Below, in pieces: positions 53,968 to 63,204 of a DNA stretch of 64,000 nt (positions within the stretch are counted from its first letter, which is position 1; the number at the start of each line of letters is the position of its first letter). The translations under genes and the position numbers were made by a program. The notes beneath the pieces are model-generated. The model ran no database searches. It worked only from the letters and a program-made list of their open reading frames with translations, and was not told the DNA's origin. Origin of the DNA: Ancylobacter crimeensis (GTDB taxonomy: Bacteria; Pseudomonadota; Alphaproteobacteria; Rhizobiales; Xanthobacteraceae); contig NZ_JALKCH010000006.1 of NCBI RefSeq assembly GCF_023016805.1, positions 1 through 64,000 on the forward strand, written 5' to 3'.

Positions 53968-54882
53968 TCAGGCGAAGCTGCGCTTGAGGAGCTGGGCCGA
54001 GGCTTCCACCGCCTTCAGGATCGAAATGTCGTCCTGCTCGAAGGGATAGAAGACCTCGAGAAAAACCGGCCAGCGGGCGAGCCCGGTACGCCGCAGCATC
54101 GCTGCGGCGGCCTCGGCATCGACGCGGCCGGGAACCGTGAAATCCCAATGCCGGTCAAAGGCGAAATCGGTCTGCTGGATGTGGACGGCCGTGATCACGT
54201 CGGAGAGGCCGGTGAACCACGGTTCCATTGCGCCGTGATCGGGCCCGTAGAGAGGCTCGAAGGTTCCATGGCCCCAGTCGACGCAATAGCGCCACGGCAC
54301 TGCGCTGCCGGCGACATCCGTCATCATGCCGCGCGCCTGGTCGACGGTCCATGGCCATTCCCGGCGCAGCGGCGTCGGCTCGACATAGAGCCCGGTCAAG
54401 CCTTCCACCTTCGCTCGTTCCGCCAGGCGCAGCATCCGGGCGACGAGATCGTCGTAGTCACGCGCGTCGAGCGCCTCGGACTCGGCACCATCGGGACGGG
54501 AGGCGATGGCGCCGAGCGGGCCGCCGACCTCGAGAATGCCGGCGAGAGCCGCCACGCGATAGGCGCGGCCGAGCCAGCCTTCCGCATAATCGCGCACGGC
54601 CGGATCGGGGTGGAGCAGCTGGTTGTAGGTGTAGTGCGCCAGGCCGATGAAGGCGCTGTGCACGGTGATGCCGTTCTCCGCCGCGGCACGGCGTATGGCG
54701 TTCGCATGGCGATCCAGCACCTCATCCGGCCACATCGGGTCGATGAGGTCGTAGCTCAGCTGCACGAGCTCGAGACCCAGCCGCTCGCGGACCAGAGGCG
54801 CCCAGAGCTCCGGCGTCACCCAGCGCTTCACGCAGAAGGACAGGTTGATGCCGAAGCGGATGGGTTCGCGCGCCTCCGTCAC
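53968..54882 (-). CDS. Sugar phosphate isomerase/epimerase family TIM-barrel protein
   Basis: The 304-residue protein is of the xylose-isomerase-like TIM barrel family (AP endonuclease 2 fold). It has NLSFCVKRWVTPELWAPLV, NGITVHSAFIGLAHYTYNQL, the metal-binding acids and His in VEPTPLRREWPWT, CVDWGHGTFEP and HIQQTDFAFDRHWDFT, and VFLEVFYPFEQDD. Relatives include tetrose and ketose epimerases such as EryC of erythritol catabolism. It starts at GTG 54882 and overlaps the upstream permease by four bases. Its neighbour SorC regulator, 13 bases downstream, strengthens the parallel with ery-type operons. Confidence 0.82.
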   Translation of the reverse strand: MTEAREPIRFGINLSFCVKRWVTPELWAPLVRERLGLELVQLSYDLIDPMWPDEVLDRHANAIRRAAAENGITVHSAFIGLAHYTYNQLLHPDPAVRDYAEGWLGRAYRVAALAGILEVGGPLGAIASRPDGAESEALDARDYDDLVARMLRLAERAKVEGLTGLYVEPTPLRREWPWTVDQARGMMTDVAGSAVPWRYCVDWGHGTFEPLYGPDHGAMEPWFTGLSDVITAVHIQQTDFAFDRHWDFTVPGRVDAEAAAAMLRRTGLARWPVFLEVFYPFEQDDISILKAVEASAQLLKRSFA

Positions 54883-55697
54883 TTGGTCGCTCCCATGGTC
54901 AGGCCGCGCACCATGTGGCGGGAGACGATGAGCGCGAAGATGGTGACCGGCAAAACGATGACCGTGCCCGTCGCCATGATCTTGCCCCAGGGCAGCTCAT
55001 AGCCGGACATGAAGGAGGTCGCGACCACGGGCGCCGTCTGCACGTTGCGGCGGGTCAGCACCAGCGCATAGAGCAGCTCGTTCCACGAGAAGATGAAGGA
55101 GAAGATCGCCGACACGGCAATGCCCGGGGCGCCGAGCGGCAGGTAGATCTTGCGGAAGATGGTGAACTGGTCCGCCCCGTCGAGCCGCGCCGCCTGTTCG
55201 AGATCCGGCGGGATCGACTTGAACTGGTCGGTGACGATCCACACCACGATCGGAACGTTGAAGGTGAGATAGATCAGGATCAGCACGATATGGGTATCGA
55301 GCAGGTTCGCATACATCGCGATCAGATAGACCGGCAGCGCCAGCACGATGGGGCTCGTCATGCGGTTCGAGATGAACCAGAACCACAGGTCCGACTTGCC
55401 CTTGAATTCATACCGGGCGAGCGCGAAGGCCGCCGGCGTTCCCAGAGCGACCGCCAGCAGCGTCGTCGAGGTGGCGACGATCAGCGAATTGATGATCGCG
55501 TTGACCACCTTCGCGTCGGCGAAGATGTCGGCATAGTTCTGCAGCGTCGGCGTGAAGAACCACTGCGGCGGGGATGCGAGGATCTGCGCCTGGGTTTTGA
55601 AGCTCGACGAGACCATCCAGTAGAAGGGGAACAGCGAGAACGCGATGATCAGGACCAGACCGATCGCGTGAAGGAGGATTCCCGACTTGCTGCGCAT
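54879..55697 (-). CDS. Carbohydrate ABC transporter permease (MalG type)
   Basis: The 272-residue membrane protein has an N-terminal helix after MRSKSGILLHAIGLVLIIAF, FPFYWMVSSSFKTQAQI, and the EAA loop EQAARLDGADQFTIFRKIYL. It pairs with the MalF-type permease encoded just upstream, and the stop/start junction there is TGATG with a one-base overlap. It delivers the polyol from the family-1 binding protein to the cytoplasm. Confidence 0.92.
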   Translation of the reverse strand: MRSKSGILLHAIGLVLIIAFSLFPFYWMVSSSFKTQAQILASPPQWFFTPTLQNYADIFADAKVVNAIINSLIVATSTTLLAVALGTPAAFALARYEFKGKSDLWFWFISNRMTSPIVLALPVYLIAMYANLLDTHIVLILIYLTFNVPIVVWIVTDQFKSIPPDLEQAARLDGADQFTIFRKIYLPLGAPGIAVSAIFSFIFSWNELLYALVLTRRNVQTAPVVATSFMSGYELPWGKIMATGTVIVLPVTIFALIVSRHMVRGLTMGATK

Positions 55698-56599
55698 CAG
55701 TTGACCTCCCGGTAGAGCACGCGGATGTAGAGACGGCTGATCAGGATGGTGAGGATCAGCAGCAGGATCGCCTGGGCAGAAGCCGTCCCGAGGTCGAAGA
55801 TGCGGAACCCGACACGCTGGATGTAGATCGACACGAGGTCGGTCGCCGAGCCGGGTCCGCCGCGGGTCATGACGAACACCATGTCGAACAGCTTCAGCAC
55901 GTCCGCCGAGCGCATGATGAGGATGGCGGTGAGGCTCGGCAGCAGGAACGGCAGCTGCACGTAGCGCAGCATCGCCAGCTTGGAACGGGTCTCCAGCCGC
56001 GCCGCTTCCTCGATCTCGCCCGGCACCATGGACAGGCCGGCGAGCAGGATGAGGGCGCAGAACGGCGTCCACTGCCATACATCCATGATGACGATGGCGG
56101 CGAACGCCCCACCCTGCGAGCCGAGCCAGTCGATCCCGCCGATGCCGACGACATCGAGGAACTGGTTGGCGACCCCGAATTCCCGGTTGAAGATCAGGCG
56201 GCCGATCAGGCCGACCACCGCATAGGTGGTGGCGAGCGGCACAACCAGCACCACGCGCGCCAGCGATTTCAGGAGGCCCAGCCCGGGCTTGTGGAGCAGC
56301 AGCGCGATGATGAGGCCGAGCACAAGCTGGATCGGCAGCACGGTGATGTAGAACCGCGCGGTCAGCAGGAGCGAGGCCCAGAAGGTACTGTCGGAAAGGA
56401 CGTTGATGTAGTTGTCGAAACCGACGAAGGGAAAGCCCTCGCGCGGCCGGGCGATGTTGTACTGGCGGAACGAGGTGACCAGCGCGAAGATGGTCGGATA
56501 GATGCCGATGACGAAGAGCGTCAGCACGGCCGGCGCCAGGAACCAGAACGGAGTCCAGCGCCCGTAACCCCGGTTGGGTTTCACGGTCGTTTCCCTCAT
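55697..56599 (-). CDS. Carbohydrate ABC transporter permease (MalF type)
   Basis: The 300-residue membrane protein shows FWFLAPAVLTLFVIGIYPTI, VGFDNYINVLSDSTFWASLL, and the EAA loop IEEAARLETRSKLAMLRYVQ. It is the partner of the following MalG-type permease. The ATG at 56599 is preferred, with GGGAG upstream, over a longer TTG start. Confidence 0.91.
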   Translation of the reverse strand: MRETTVKPNRGYGRWTPFWFLAPAVLTLFVIGIYPTIFALVTSFRQYNIARPREGFPFVGFDNYINVLSDSTFWASLLLTARFYITVLPIQLVLGLIIALLLHKPGLGLLKSLARVVLVVPLATTYAVVGLIGRLIFNREFGVANQFLDVVGIGGIDWLGSQGGAFAAIVIMDVWQWTPFCALILLAGLSMVPGEIEEAARLETRSKLAMLRYVQLPFLLPSLTAILIMRSADVLKLFDMVFVMTRGGPGSATDLVSIYIQRVGFRIFDLGTASAQAILLLILTILISRLYIRVLYREVN

Positions 56600-56639
56600 G
56601 ACGGTTGGCTCTCCCCCGATGTGACGCAGAGCGCGCCGG

Positions 56640-57191
56640 TCATTCAAGATTGGTGTGGTTCGCCCGCATGGCGGCGGCCGAAACTCCGAGACGTTCCCGC
56701 AGATTGAGGATCAGCACTTCGAACAACACGTAGAGCGCACCCTCATAGAGCGAGCCCATGGGCAGCACGGAGGTCGACGCCCCCTGATCGCTCGCCATGG
56801 TCTGCGCCGGCACGACGAGCACGGTGTCGGCGAGCCTGGCCGCTCCCCCCGTGGGTTCTGCCGTGACCAGCAGAGTGCGGGCCCCTGCCGTGCGGGCGAC
56901 ACCCATCAGTGCGGAGATGGTCGCGAAATTGCCCGGTCCGGCCGAGACGATGAGCAGGTCTCCGGGACCGACCGGCGGCGTCGTCATGTCGCCGACGACG
57001 GACGACTTCAGGCCGAGATGGAAGAGCCGCATCGCGAGGCCCTTGATCTGCAGGCCCTCGCGCCCGACGCCGTGCAGCGCGATCCGATCCGCCTTGGCGA
57101 TCTCGTCGATGGCGGCGTCGAGATCGCTGCCACGCACCTTGTCGAGGCAGCCCCGGAGTTCATCCAGAGCCCGTCCGAACAAAACCGACAT
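56640..57191 (-). CDS. SIS domain protein, 6-phospho-3-hexuloisomerase (PHI/HxlB)-like
   Basis: The 183-residue protein has a single SIS fold: HGVGREGLQIKGLAMRLFHL, GPGDLLIVSAGPGNFATISA, DTVLVVPAQTM and MGSLYEGALYVLFEVLIL. The pattern is that of PHI, which interconverts hexulose 6-phosphate and fructose 6-phosphate in the ribulose monophosphate pathway. No hexulose-phosphate synthase is nearby, and the operon handles polyols. It probably isomerises another ketose phosphate formed here, or a 3-keto sugar phosphate. It lies between the binding protein and the permease genes. Confidence 0.82.
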   Translation of the reverse strand: MSVLFGRALDELRGCLDKVRGSDLDAAIDEIAKADRIALHGVGREGLQIKGLAMRLFHLGLKSSVVGDMTTPPVGPGDLLIVSAGPGNFATISALMGVARTAGARTLLVTAEPTGGAARLADTVLVVPAQTMASDQGASTSVLPMGSLYEGALYVLFEVLILNLRERLGVSAAAMRANHTNLE

Positions 57192-57317
57192 GTCCAATCA
57201 TCCAGAATGATGGCGGGACCGGCCCCGGACCGACCCGAAAGGCTCGCATAAGCGCGAGCCATTGTCCGAAGGCTCGCCGCCAGCCCCTGAGGACCGGCGG
57301 CACGCTTCGCTCTCAGC

Positions 57318-58667
57318 TCACTGGAGGAGCTTCTTCTTGCCGTCGTAATAGCCTTCCTTCTGCAGGATGGCTTCCATGCGGGTGCCGATCTCCTTGGAGC
57401 CCACCTCGGGAGAGACCTGACCCAGTTCGATCTTGGAACCCCACTCGGCGACGACCTCGGAGATCGCGGGCCAGGCGGGGAAGCGGGGACGATACTCCGG
57501 CACACCCTTCTCCCAGGACGCGACCATCGGCTCGACGAACTTGTACTTCGCCTTGATGTCCGGATCCTTGTAGACCGCCATGCGACCCGAAACACCGCCG
57601 GCCTCGACATACGCCTTGGCGATCTCTTCCGAGGTTGCCCACTGGATGAAGAGCCAGGTCGCCTTCTGCTGCTCAGGGCTCGCCTGCGAGGCGACGGCGA
57701 GCGAGAAGCCGCCTAGCGCGGGCAGACGACCGGCAGGGCCGGCGGGCTCGGGGGCGACGGCGAGGCAGTCGCCGAGCTTGGAGGTCGCGGGATCGACCAG
57801 CGTGTTGTAGAACGCCGACCACTCGGTGATCATCGCCACCTGGCCCTGCGCCAGAGCGTTCACCGCCTCGGCGTGGTCGAAGGAGACGACGCCCGGCGGC
57901 ATGTACTTCAGCATGTCCTGGCGGAACTTGAGGCCGGTCTGGCTGCCTTCGCTCATCAGGTTGGACTTGAAGTCCTTGTTGAGCAGCGAGCCGCCGAAGG
58001 GCCACAGGAAGCGCATGAAGCTGTCGGCGGACTGGGTCTCGCCACGCAGCGACTGCAGCGCATAGGCATACTGGTTCTTGGAGGCGTCCGTCAGCTTGGG
58101 AGCATAGGCAGTGGCAAACTCCTCCCAGGTCGCCGGCGGCTTGTCGAAGCCCGCTTCCTTGAGCTTGCACGCATTGTAGAACAGCAGGCCGGAATAATTG
58201 TCGAAGGGCAGGCCGTAGACGGTGCCGCCCCAGGTGCCGAACGCGTTCAGCAGCAGCGGGAAGAAGCCGTCGAGATTGAGGTTCGGATCGGTGGTCGCCT
58301 TGTCCTTGGCGAGCTCGCTCACCGGCACCAGCCAGCCATTCTCGGCGAATTCGCCGATCCAGACGAGGTCCACGAGCGCCATGGTGAGGTCGCCGCGCGA
58401 GGTGAAGTTCAGCACTTCCTTCTCGCGGGTGTTCTCATAGGGCACGATCTCGTAATTCACCTTGATGCCGGTGCGCTTCTCGAACTCCGGGAGGAGTTTG
58501 ATGATGGCGCGGTAGCCCGGCCGATCGAGGAAGATGCCGCTGATCTCGGTGCCCTTCAGGGGCTTGGCCGCCTCGGCGAGCCAGTCGGCCGAGGCGGCCG
58601 CCGGCACCGCCAGCGTCGCTGCCGCAAGGGCAAACGCACTGACGCAATGTTTCAGGAAGCGCTTCAT
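57318..58667 (-). CDS. Family 1 extracellular solute-binding protein
   Basis: The 449-residue protein has a signal peptide ([20 protein letters not shown], then ADW) and the MalE-like fold with [40 protein letters not shown] and [20 protein letters not shown]. It binds the sugar or polyol for the MalFG/UgpC-type importer of the operon. AAGGAGG immediately ahead gives it the strongest ribosome site in the operon, consistent with a need for high copy number. It is the first gene of the minus-strand polyol operon. Confidence 0.92.
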   Translation of the reverse strand: MKRFLKHCVSAFALAAATLAVPAAASADWLAEAAKPLKGTEISGIFLDRPGYRAIIKLLPEFEKRTGIKVNYEIVPYENTREKEVLNFTSRGDLTMALVDLVWIGEFAENGWLVPVSELAKDKATTDPNLNLDGFFPLLLNAFGTWGGTVYGLPFDNYSGLLFYNACKLKEAGFDKPPATWEEFATAYAPKLTDASKNQYAYALQSLRGETQSADSFMRFLWPFGGSLLNKDFKSNLMSEGSQTGLKFRQDMLKYMPPGVVSFDHAEAVNALAQGQVAMITEWSAFYNTLVDPATSKLGDCLAVAPEPAGPAGRLPALGGFSLAVASQASPEQQKATWLFIQWATSEEIAKAYVEAGGVSGRMAVYKDPDIKAKYKFVEPMVASWEKGVPEYRPRFPAWPAISEVVAEWGSKIELGQVSPEVGSKEIGTRMEAILQKEGYYDGKKKLLQ

Positions 58668-59006
58668 TCGTTCCTCCTTGCATGTCGAGCGTCCGCGCCT
58701 GGACGACATCGACCCCCGAGACGGCAAGAAGCCGCCCCTCCCAAACGGTTGAGGACCACATTTGCCTGATGCCTTCGCGATCGGGAGCGGATCCACCTGC
58801 CGGGCAAACAAGCCGCGGCACATGACCACGCAGACCCACCCCGTCGTCCGAAGCGGATGAAGGATCAGTGACTTAAGAAGGTGTAGCCCTCTTTTTGTGT
58901 TCACATCGATACATTTGTATTTTGGAATTTGCAATGGCATAGCCAGCAGGAATGTGATCCGATTTCGTCGCTCGGGCGCGACCGGAAAAGATTGGGGAGA
59001 CTCTCG
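58668..59006. promoter_or_regulatory. Divergent control region (339 bp) of the polyol operon and the monophosphatase gene
   Basis: The stretch 58890-58935 is strongly AT-rich and contains the perfect dyad ATACA-TT-TGTAT (58909-58920), flanked by TTCACATCGAT. This is the likely operator and promoter zone for the binding-protein gene and the divergent IMPase gene, with the SorC regulator as the natural candidate. The remainder shows no gene. Confidence 0.45.
58909..58920. promoter_or_regulatory. Dyad ATACA-TT-TGTAT, candidate SorC operator
   Basis: The two arms are exact complements around TT. It sits about 90 bases before the IMPase start and about 240 bases before the binding-protein start, inside the only AT-rich part of the gap. 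Confidence 0.35.
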
Positions 59007-59807
59007 ATGTCGGCAGGCCTCACCGCGGACGACCCGCTGAAGCAGCGACGGGCCTTTGCCGAGGATCTCGCGAGGGCCGCCGGCCGTAAGGCACGCACCT
59101 TCTTCGTTCACCGCGAAACTCTCGTGACCGACGTCAAGACCTCCTCGCAGGACCTCGTCAGCCAGGCCGACCGCACCGTCGAGGCCTTGCTGCGCCGCGC
59201 GATCCGCCGGCAGTTTCCCGAGGATGCCATCGTCGGGGAGGAGGATGTGCCGGTCGCCGGCCGCTCGGGCTATGTCTGGGTGCTCGATCCCATCGACGGG
59301 ACCATGCCGTTCCTGGTCGGACAGCCGAACTGGTGCGTCTCCATCGCCATCGGGCGGAACGAGCAGCCGGTGGCCGGCGTCGTCTACGCGCCTGTCCTGC
59401 GCGAACTCTACTCCGCCGTGGAAGGCGGCGGGGCGACGCTGAACGGCGCGGCATTGCGGGTGAATCCCGACTGGACGCTGGCCTCGACCAATGTCGGTTT
59501 CGGCGCCACGCAGAAGGCAACCGTCGAGGAAACGGCAGCCTTTGTCGCCGGATTGTATCGCGAGGGCGGCGTGCTGTTCCGGGTCGGATCCGGGGCGCTG
59601 ATGCTCTCCTATGTCGCCGCCAACCGGCTCGCCGGCTATTACGATCCCCATATCAGCAGCTGGGACTGCTGGGCCGCCATGGCGATCATCCGCGAGGCCG
59701 GCGGCCGGGCCGAATTTTCCGGCGACCTGCACCGCCCCGGCCGCCTCTGGGCCGGCAATGAGCGCGTCATCGCCGATCTGAAGCGCCTGAGTGGCGAGCC
59801 GGGCTGA
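59007..59807 (+). CDS. Inositol monophosphatase family protein
   Basis: The 266-residue protein has the metal-site motifs of the family: GEED in [26 protein letters not shown] with the DPIDGT triad, and [17 protein letters not shown] near the C-terminus. Such enzymes dephosphorylate inositol phosphate, histidinol phosphate or other sugar phosphates. It is divergent from the polyol operon and probably co-regulated. A role in removing phosphate from a dead-end sugar phosphate, or on a polyol phosphate, is an inference. GGGGAGACTCTCG precedes the ATG at 59007. Confidence 0.87.
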   Translation: MSAGLTADDPLKQRRAFAEDLARAAGRKARTFFVHRETLVTDVKTSSQDLVSQADRTVEALLRRAIRRQFPEDAIVGEEDVPVAGRSGYVWVLDPIDGTMPFLVGQPNWCVSIAIGRNEQPVAGVVYAPVLRELYSAVEGGGATLNGAALRVNPDWTLASTNVGFGATQKATVEETAAFVAGLYREGGVLFRVGSGALMLSYVAANRLAGYYDPHISSWDCWAAMAIIREAGGRAEFSGDLHRPGRLWAGNERVIADLKRLSGEPG

Positions 59808-59822
59808 GGCGGGAAGGCCTCA
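59805..59822. terminator. Small hairpin holding both convergent stop codons
   Basis: TGAGGC (59805-59810) and GCCTCA (59817-59822) pair around GGGAAG. The stem bases include the TGA stop of the IMPase gene and, on the other strand, the TGA stop of the secreted protein gene. It is too short to be a confident terminator. Confidence 0.3.
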
Positions 59823-61295
59823 CTGCCCGTCGCAGGCGCGTGCCGCGCCCGTGCCGACCGGCTGCGACAGCGGATGGCCCGAATCTGGAAATGGATCGAG
59901 CCGGCCGAGGGTTACCGTTCCGCCGTCGGTCTCCATCGTGCCCCCGCCATTCTGCAGGAAGCAGAAATTCTCGAACGGGACCGGAACGGGAAAACCCCGG
60001 ATGCCGAAGCTCGTGGGCTCGGGATAGATGTATTCGTTCATTGGCGCGGTATATCGGCCCGAAATCAGGCCGTTGGGCAGAGACTGGTAGCTGCTGCCGA
60101 CCACCAGCGCCAGCACATCGCGCCGTACCGCCCGTGCGTCATCCTTGGCCGGCCAGGTATTGCGGAACCGGCCGAGCTGGGGGCCGTTGGAAGGGCTGAG
60201 GCCGGTTCCGGTGGTGAAGGAGGTTCCGAGCTCGTTTCCGCTGGCGTCGCGCGGACTGCGACCGCTGTCGACGATGCGGACCTCGACCTTGCGGCTCGGA
60301 TCGGTGGTGAAGCCGACGATGCGGAAACGGGTGGTTTCCTCCTGCGGGATATCGCCGAAAGCCTCGCCCTTGGTGCCCTGGATCGCCTCCTCGATGGCGA
60401 GATAGACCGGCTCGGCCTGCGGGGAAGTGTAGATGCCCAATTCGGCGGCCAGCGCATAGGCGGCGATAAGGAAGCTGTTCGCGCCATCCGGCACCAAGAT
60501 ACCCTGATAGGTCACGTAATCCCCGACGCGCAGCGGTGCCGGCCGCCGAGGATCGCAGCCCGGAACCGGCGGCGCATCCGCCGCGGCCGGAATCGGCCCG
60601 CAAGTGAAGCGCAGTCCGACCACGCCGCCCGGTCGGTTGCCCGCCGGGCATGCGGCATCGCCGCCGCCCGGCCTCGCGACGCAGACCGGAAAACCGGTCT
60701 GAGCGTGGATGGGGCTGTTCTCCGGATCGAGGGCGAAGCGGCGGTCGAGCACGATGGCGGCCTTGGCTCCCTCCCCGTTGCGCAGGCCATAGATCCCGGT
60801 TTCGTCATTGAGCCGAACCCGCGCGCCGTCGGTCCGGCCATGCGCGCCGACCCGCAGTTCCCCGGTCGCAGCGTCGATGGACTGGATAAAGCCGGCCCCG
60901 GCATGCAGGGCGCCCTGCGAGATGCGCACGACGCCGGCGACATATTGGCCATTGGCGATGTTGCCGATCACCTCCGCCTCGAATGGCACTTTGGGTGGGG
61001 TCGCATCGAGCAAAGCGAGCCCGCTGGCCGTTCCCACGGCGCCGCCGGTCGGCCCGCGGAACAGGTCCTGAACCGTCATGTAGCGTCCGGGCATCGTCAC
61101 CATGAGATTGCGCGGCAGCAGGATCGGCTGGTTGGAAACCACCATCGTGCCCGCGCTTAGGGGATCGCCCGGCGTGGTCAGCGCAAGGGATTCGATGAAG
61201 CCGGTCGTGGCGAAAGACGGCGTCTGCGCCTGTGCCGCCCCGACCGGGCCCAGCAGGGCAAGCGCCAGAAATCCCGCGGTCAGGCGGTCTGTCAT
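59820..61295 (-). CDS. Secreted protein of unknown function (491 residues)
   Basis: The protein has a signal peptide (TAGFLALALLGPVGAAQAQ, cleavage near AQA-Q). The mature part is rich in Gly, Pro and beta-type segments, with about five Cys (for example FPVCVARP, LRFTCGPIP, ENFCFLQ, ARACDGQ) that could form disulfides, and motifs such as GRYMTVQDLFRG and DYVTYQGILVPDG. I recognise no family or catalytic motif. It is the last gene of the exported cluster, two bases after the cytochrome fusion gene. GGGAGG precedes the ATG. It may be a periplasmic or surface partner of the cytochrome protein. Confidence 0.75.
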   Translation of the reverse strand: MTDRLTAGFLALALLGPVGAAQAQTPSFATTGFIESLALTTPGDPLSAGTMVVSNQPILLPRNLMVTMPGRYMTVQDLFRGPTGGAVGTASGLALLDATPPKVPFEAEVIGNIANGQYVAGVVRISQGALHAGAGFIQSIDAATGELRVGAHGRTDGARVRLNDETGIYGLRNGEGAKAAIVLDRRFALDPENSPIHAQTGFPVCVARPGGGDAACPAGNRPGGVVGLRFTCGPIPAAADAPPVPGCDPRRPAPLRVGDYVTYQGILVPDGANSFLIAAYALAAELGIYTSPQAEPVYLAIEEAIQGTKGEAFGDIPQEETTRFRIVGFTTDPSRKVEVRIVDSGRSPRDASGNELGTSFTTGTGLSPSNGPQLGRFRNTWPAKDDARAVRRDVLALVVGSSYQSLPNGLISGRYTAPMNEYIYPEPTSFGIRGFPVPVPFENFCFLQNGGGTMETDGGTVTLGRLDPFPDSGHPLSQPVGTGAARACDGQ

Positions 61296-61297
61296 GT

Positions 61298-62629
61298 TCA
61301 GCCTCCCTTGAGGTTGGATGTGCCCGGCGGCACCGGCTCCGGCCGGGCCGCGGGAATGACCATGATGTCCGCCTGCCAGCCGAGGAATCGCCCGCCCGCA
61401 TGGCGCAGCGGCGCAAGCTGGAGTGGCGCGAAGTCGCCAAGCCGGTCGGCGGCCTCGATCAGGGCGTGTTCGTAAAGACGCGGGCCCGCGCGCGAAAGCA
61501 GCTCGACGAGCAGCGTGCCGGCTATGCCGCCGAGCCGTTTCCACGGGCCCCCGTCCTCCTCGTCGTCGCGCAGCAGCGCCGCCGGGACCGGCAGCACGAC
61601 GCGCTGCTCCCAGGTCGACGGCACGGCATCGCGCAGCGTCGACACGGACGACAGGGCGAGGCCGAGGCAGCCGCGTGCGGGCGCCTGCCCCAGCGCCGCG
61701 CGCAGTTCGGCCGGCCCTGCAAATCGCCTGAGGGGGGACGATGCACTGGCGCCGTCCTGATTGTCCGCCGCGAGGATCCAGCGCTCCCCGCCCTGCGAGC
61801 ATCCCGCCATGGTGGCAGCGAGCGCCGCCTGCTGCGCGGTGGAGGATGGCAGCAGTTCAACGCTCCATTCCGCGGCGGCCGGCGTGGCCTCATCCGGCGC
61901 AAGCGGTGCGACGATGGCGATCCGATGCGCCGCCAGCAGCCGGTCGACCGGCCCGCGCGTCGGCCACAGACCGCCGACCACGGCAAAGACCGGAACCTCG
62001 GCAAGCCGGGCGGCGGCCGCCTCCGCGCCATAGGCGGTATCGACGTCAACCAGATCGAGACGGCGCCCGAACGGTCCGCCCGAGACGTTCGCTGCGCCGA
62101 GAGCCTGCTTCAGACCGGCGAGCACATCCCGCCCGACCTCGCCGGACGGCCCGCTGAGCGGCAGCAGCGTTCCCAGCGTGATCGCGTCGGCGCTCACGCC
62201 GGGCGGCAGATCCTTCGCCGTGCCGAGCCGATGGAGATAGGCGAGGAGTGCCGCGGCCTCGGCCGGCGCCAGCCGGAAGCGCGGCATGACCGCATTCAGG
62301 CTCGTTCCATCACGTCCTGCCCCGGTCGCGATGGCGGCCAGCACGGCGGCCTCGTCGCGAAATGCCGGCGCGTCGCCGCGCGGGTGCATGAGATCGGACC
62401 AGACCAGCGGGGGAATGCGCACCGCGCCCTCCCGGCTGCCGGCTCCATCCGCGCCGTGGCAGCGGGCGCATGCGCCGAAGCCCGCGGGAAGGCTGGTGGT
62501 GCCCGGTGCGAAGGCGGCGATGCCCTGATAGAGCGCGCGTCCGTCCGGCGCCGCACCCGCGCCCGTTGTCGCGACTGCCGCCATCGTTGCGGCGAGGAAC
62601 GCACACAGGATGGCGGGGTAACGTATCAT
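61298..62629 (-). CDS. Fusion of cytochrome c domain and Leu/Ile/Val-type periplasmic binding domain
   Basis: The 443-residue exported protein has a signal peptide (AILCAFLAATMAAVATTGAG). A class I cytochrome c domain (about 28-137) has the heme motif CARCH (Cys54, Cys57, His58) and a likely axial Met115 in VMPRF. A Peripla_BP_6-like domain follows from about 148, starting ITLGTLLPLSGPSGEVGRDV. A binding fold joined to a heme domain suggests a periplasmic electron carrier that responds to or docks with a small ligand. The usual transporter permeases and ATPase are absent. It overlaps the SCO gene by four bases (ATGA). The family is unusual, and I cannot name a function. Confidence 0.8.
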   Translation of the reverse strand: MIRYPAILCAFLAATMAAVATTGAGAAPDGRALYQGIAAFAPGTTSLPAGFGACARCHGADGAGSREGAVRIPPLVWSDLMHPRGDAPAFRDEAAVLAAIATGAGRDGTSLNAVMPRFRLAPAEAAALLAYLHRLGTAKDLPPGVSADAITLGTLLPLSGPSGEVGRDVLAGLKQALGAANVSGGPFGRRLDLVDVDTAYGAEAAAARLAEVPVFAVVGGLWPTRGPVDRLLAAHRIAIVAPLAPDEATPAAAEWSVELLPSSTAQQAALAATMAGCSQGGERWILAADNQDGASASSPLRRFAGPAELRAALGQAPARGCLGLALSSVSTLRDAVPSTWEQRVVLPVPAALLRDDEEDGGPWKRLGGIAGTLLVELLSRAGPRLYEHALIEAADRLGDFAPLQLAPLRHAGGRFLGWQADIMVIPAARPEPVPPGTSNLKGG

Positions 62630-63204
62630 GGCGCGGCCTGCAGCAGCAGTTCGGCCAGCCGTTGCGGCGTGACCTCCGGCGACAGCACGCTCGTTCTCGT
62701 CCATTGGCGACGCGACGGATAGCCGATCCAGAGTGTGTCGGAATGCGTGTCGGGGTCGGTCCCTCCGGCCTGGAAGGCGCTCCAGACCGGTGTCAGTTCC
62801 TCGAAAGAGCCGGTCAACATCAGCCAGCCCTCCTGCCGGCCGAGGCGGGCGTCGAACTGGGCGGCATAGGCGCGGATCTCGCCGGGCGTGTCGGTGAGCG
62901 GATTGAGCGAAACCGAGAGCAGCAGCGGCCTCGCGCCGGCCTCGGCGCGATTGTGCAGTTCCTCCTGCAAGGCCCGCAGCAGAGCGGTCTGGGGCGGGCA
63001 GATGCGGGTGCAGCCGGTGAAGAAGAAGCTCACCAGCACGGGCCGGTCGCCGAACAGTTCGCTGAACCGGATCGCGCGACCGTCCTGGTCGAGTACATCG
63101 ACCGCAGGCAGGCGCGGGCCGGGCGACATCCATGACACGCCTGCCGTTGCCGCCGCCGTGAACAGGACGGACAAAGCGAGGGATGTCGCGAAAAGCCGTT
63201 TCAT
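62626..63204 (-). CDS. SCO1/SenC/PrrC family copper-binding thioredoxin-like protein
   Basis: The 192-residue protein has an N-terminal signal or anchor (LFATSLALSVLFTAAATAG) and a thioredoxin fold with the copper-binding pair Cys65 and Cys69 in FFTGCTRICP and His154 in DPDTHSDTLWIG. SCO proteins deliver copper to the CuA site of cytochrome oxidases or act as thiol-disulfide/copper carriers in the periplasm. Overlaps of four bases with both neighbours show tight coupling to the cytochrome fusion and the upstream exported protein. A terminal oxidase is not in the window. Confidence 0.9.
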   Translation of the reverse strand: MKRLFATSLALSVLFTAAATAGVSWMSPGPRLPAVDVLDQDGRAIRFSELFGDRPVLVSFFFTGCTRICPPQTALLRALQEELHNRAEAGARPLLLSVSLNPLTDTPGEIRAYAAQFDARLGRQEGWLMLTGSFEELTPVWSAFQAGGTDPDTHSDTLWIGYPSRRQWTRTSVLSPEVTPQRLAELLLQAAP

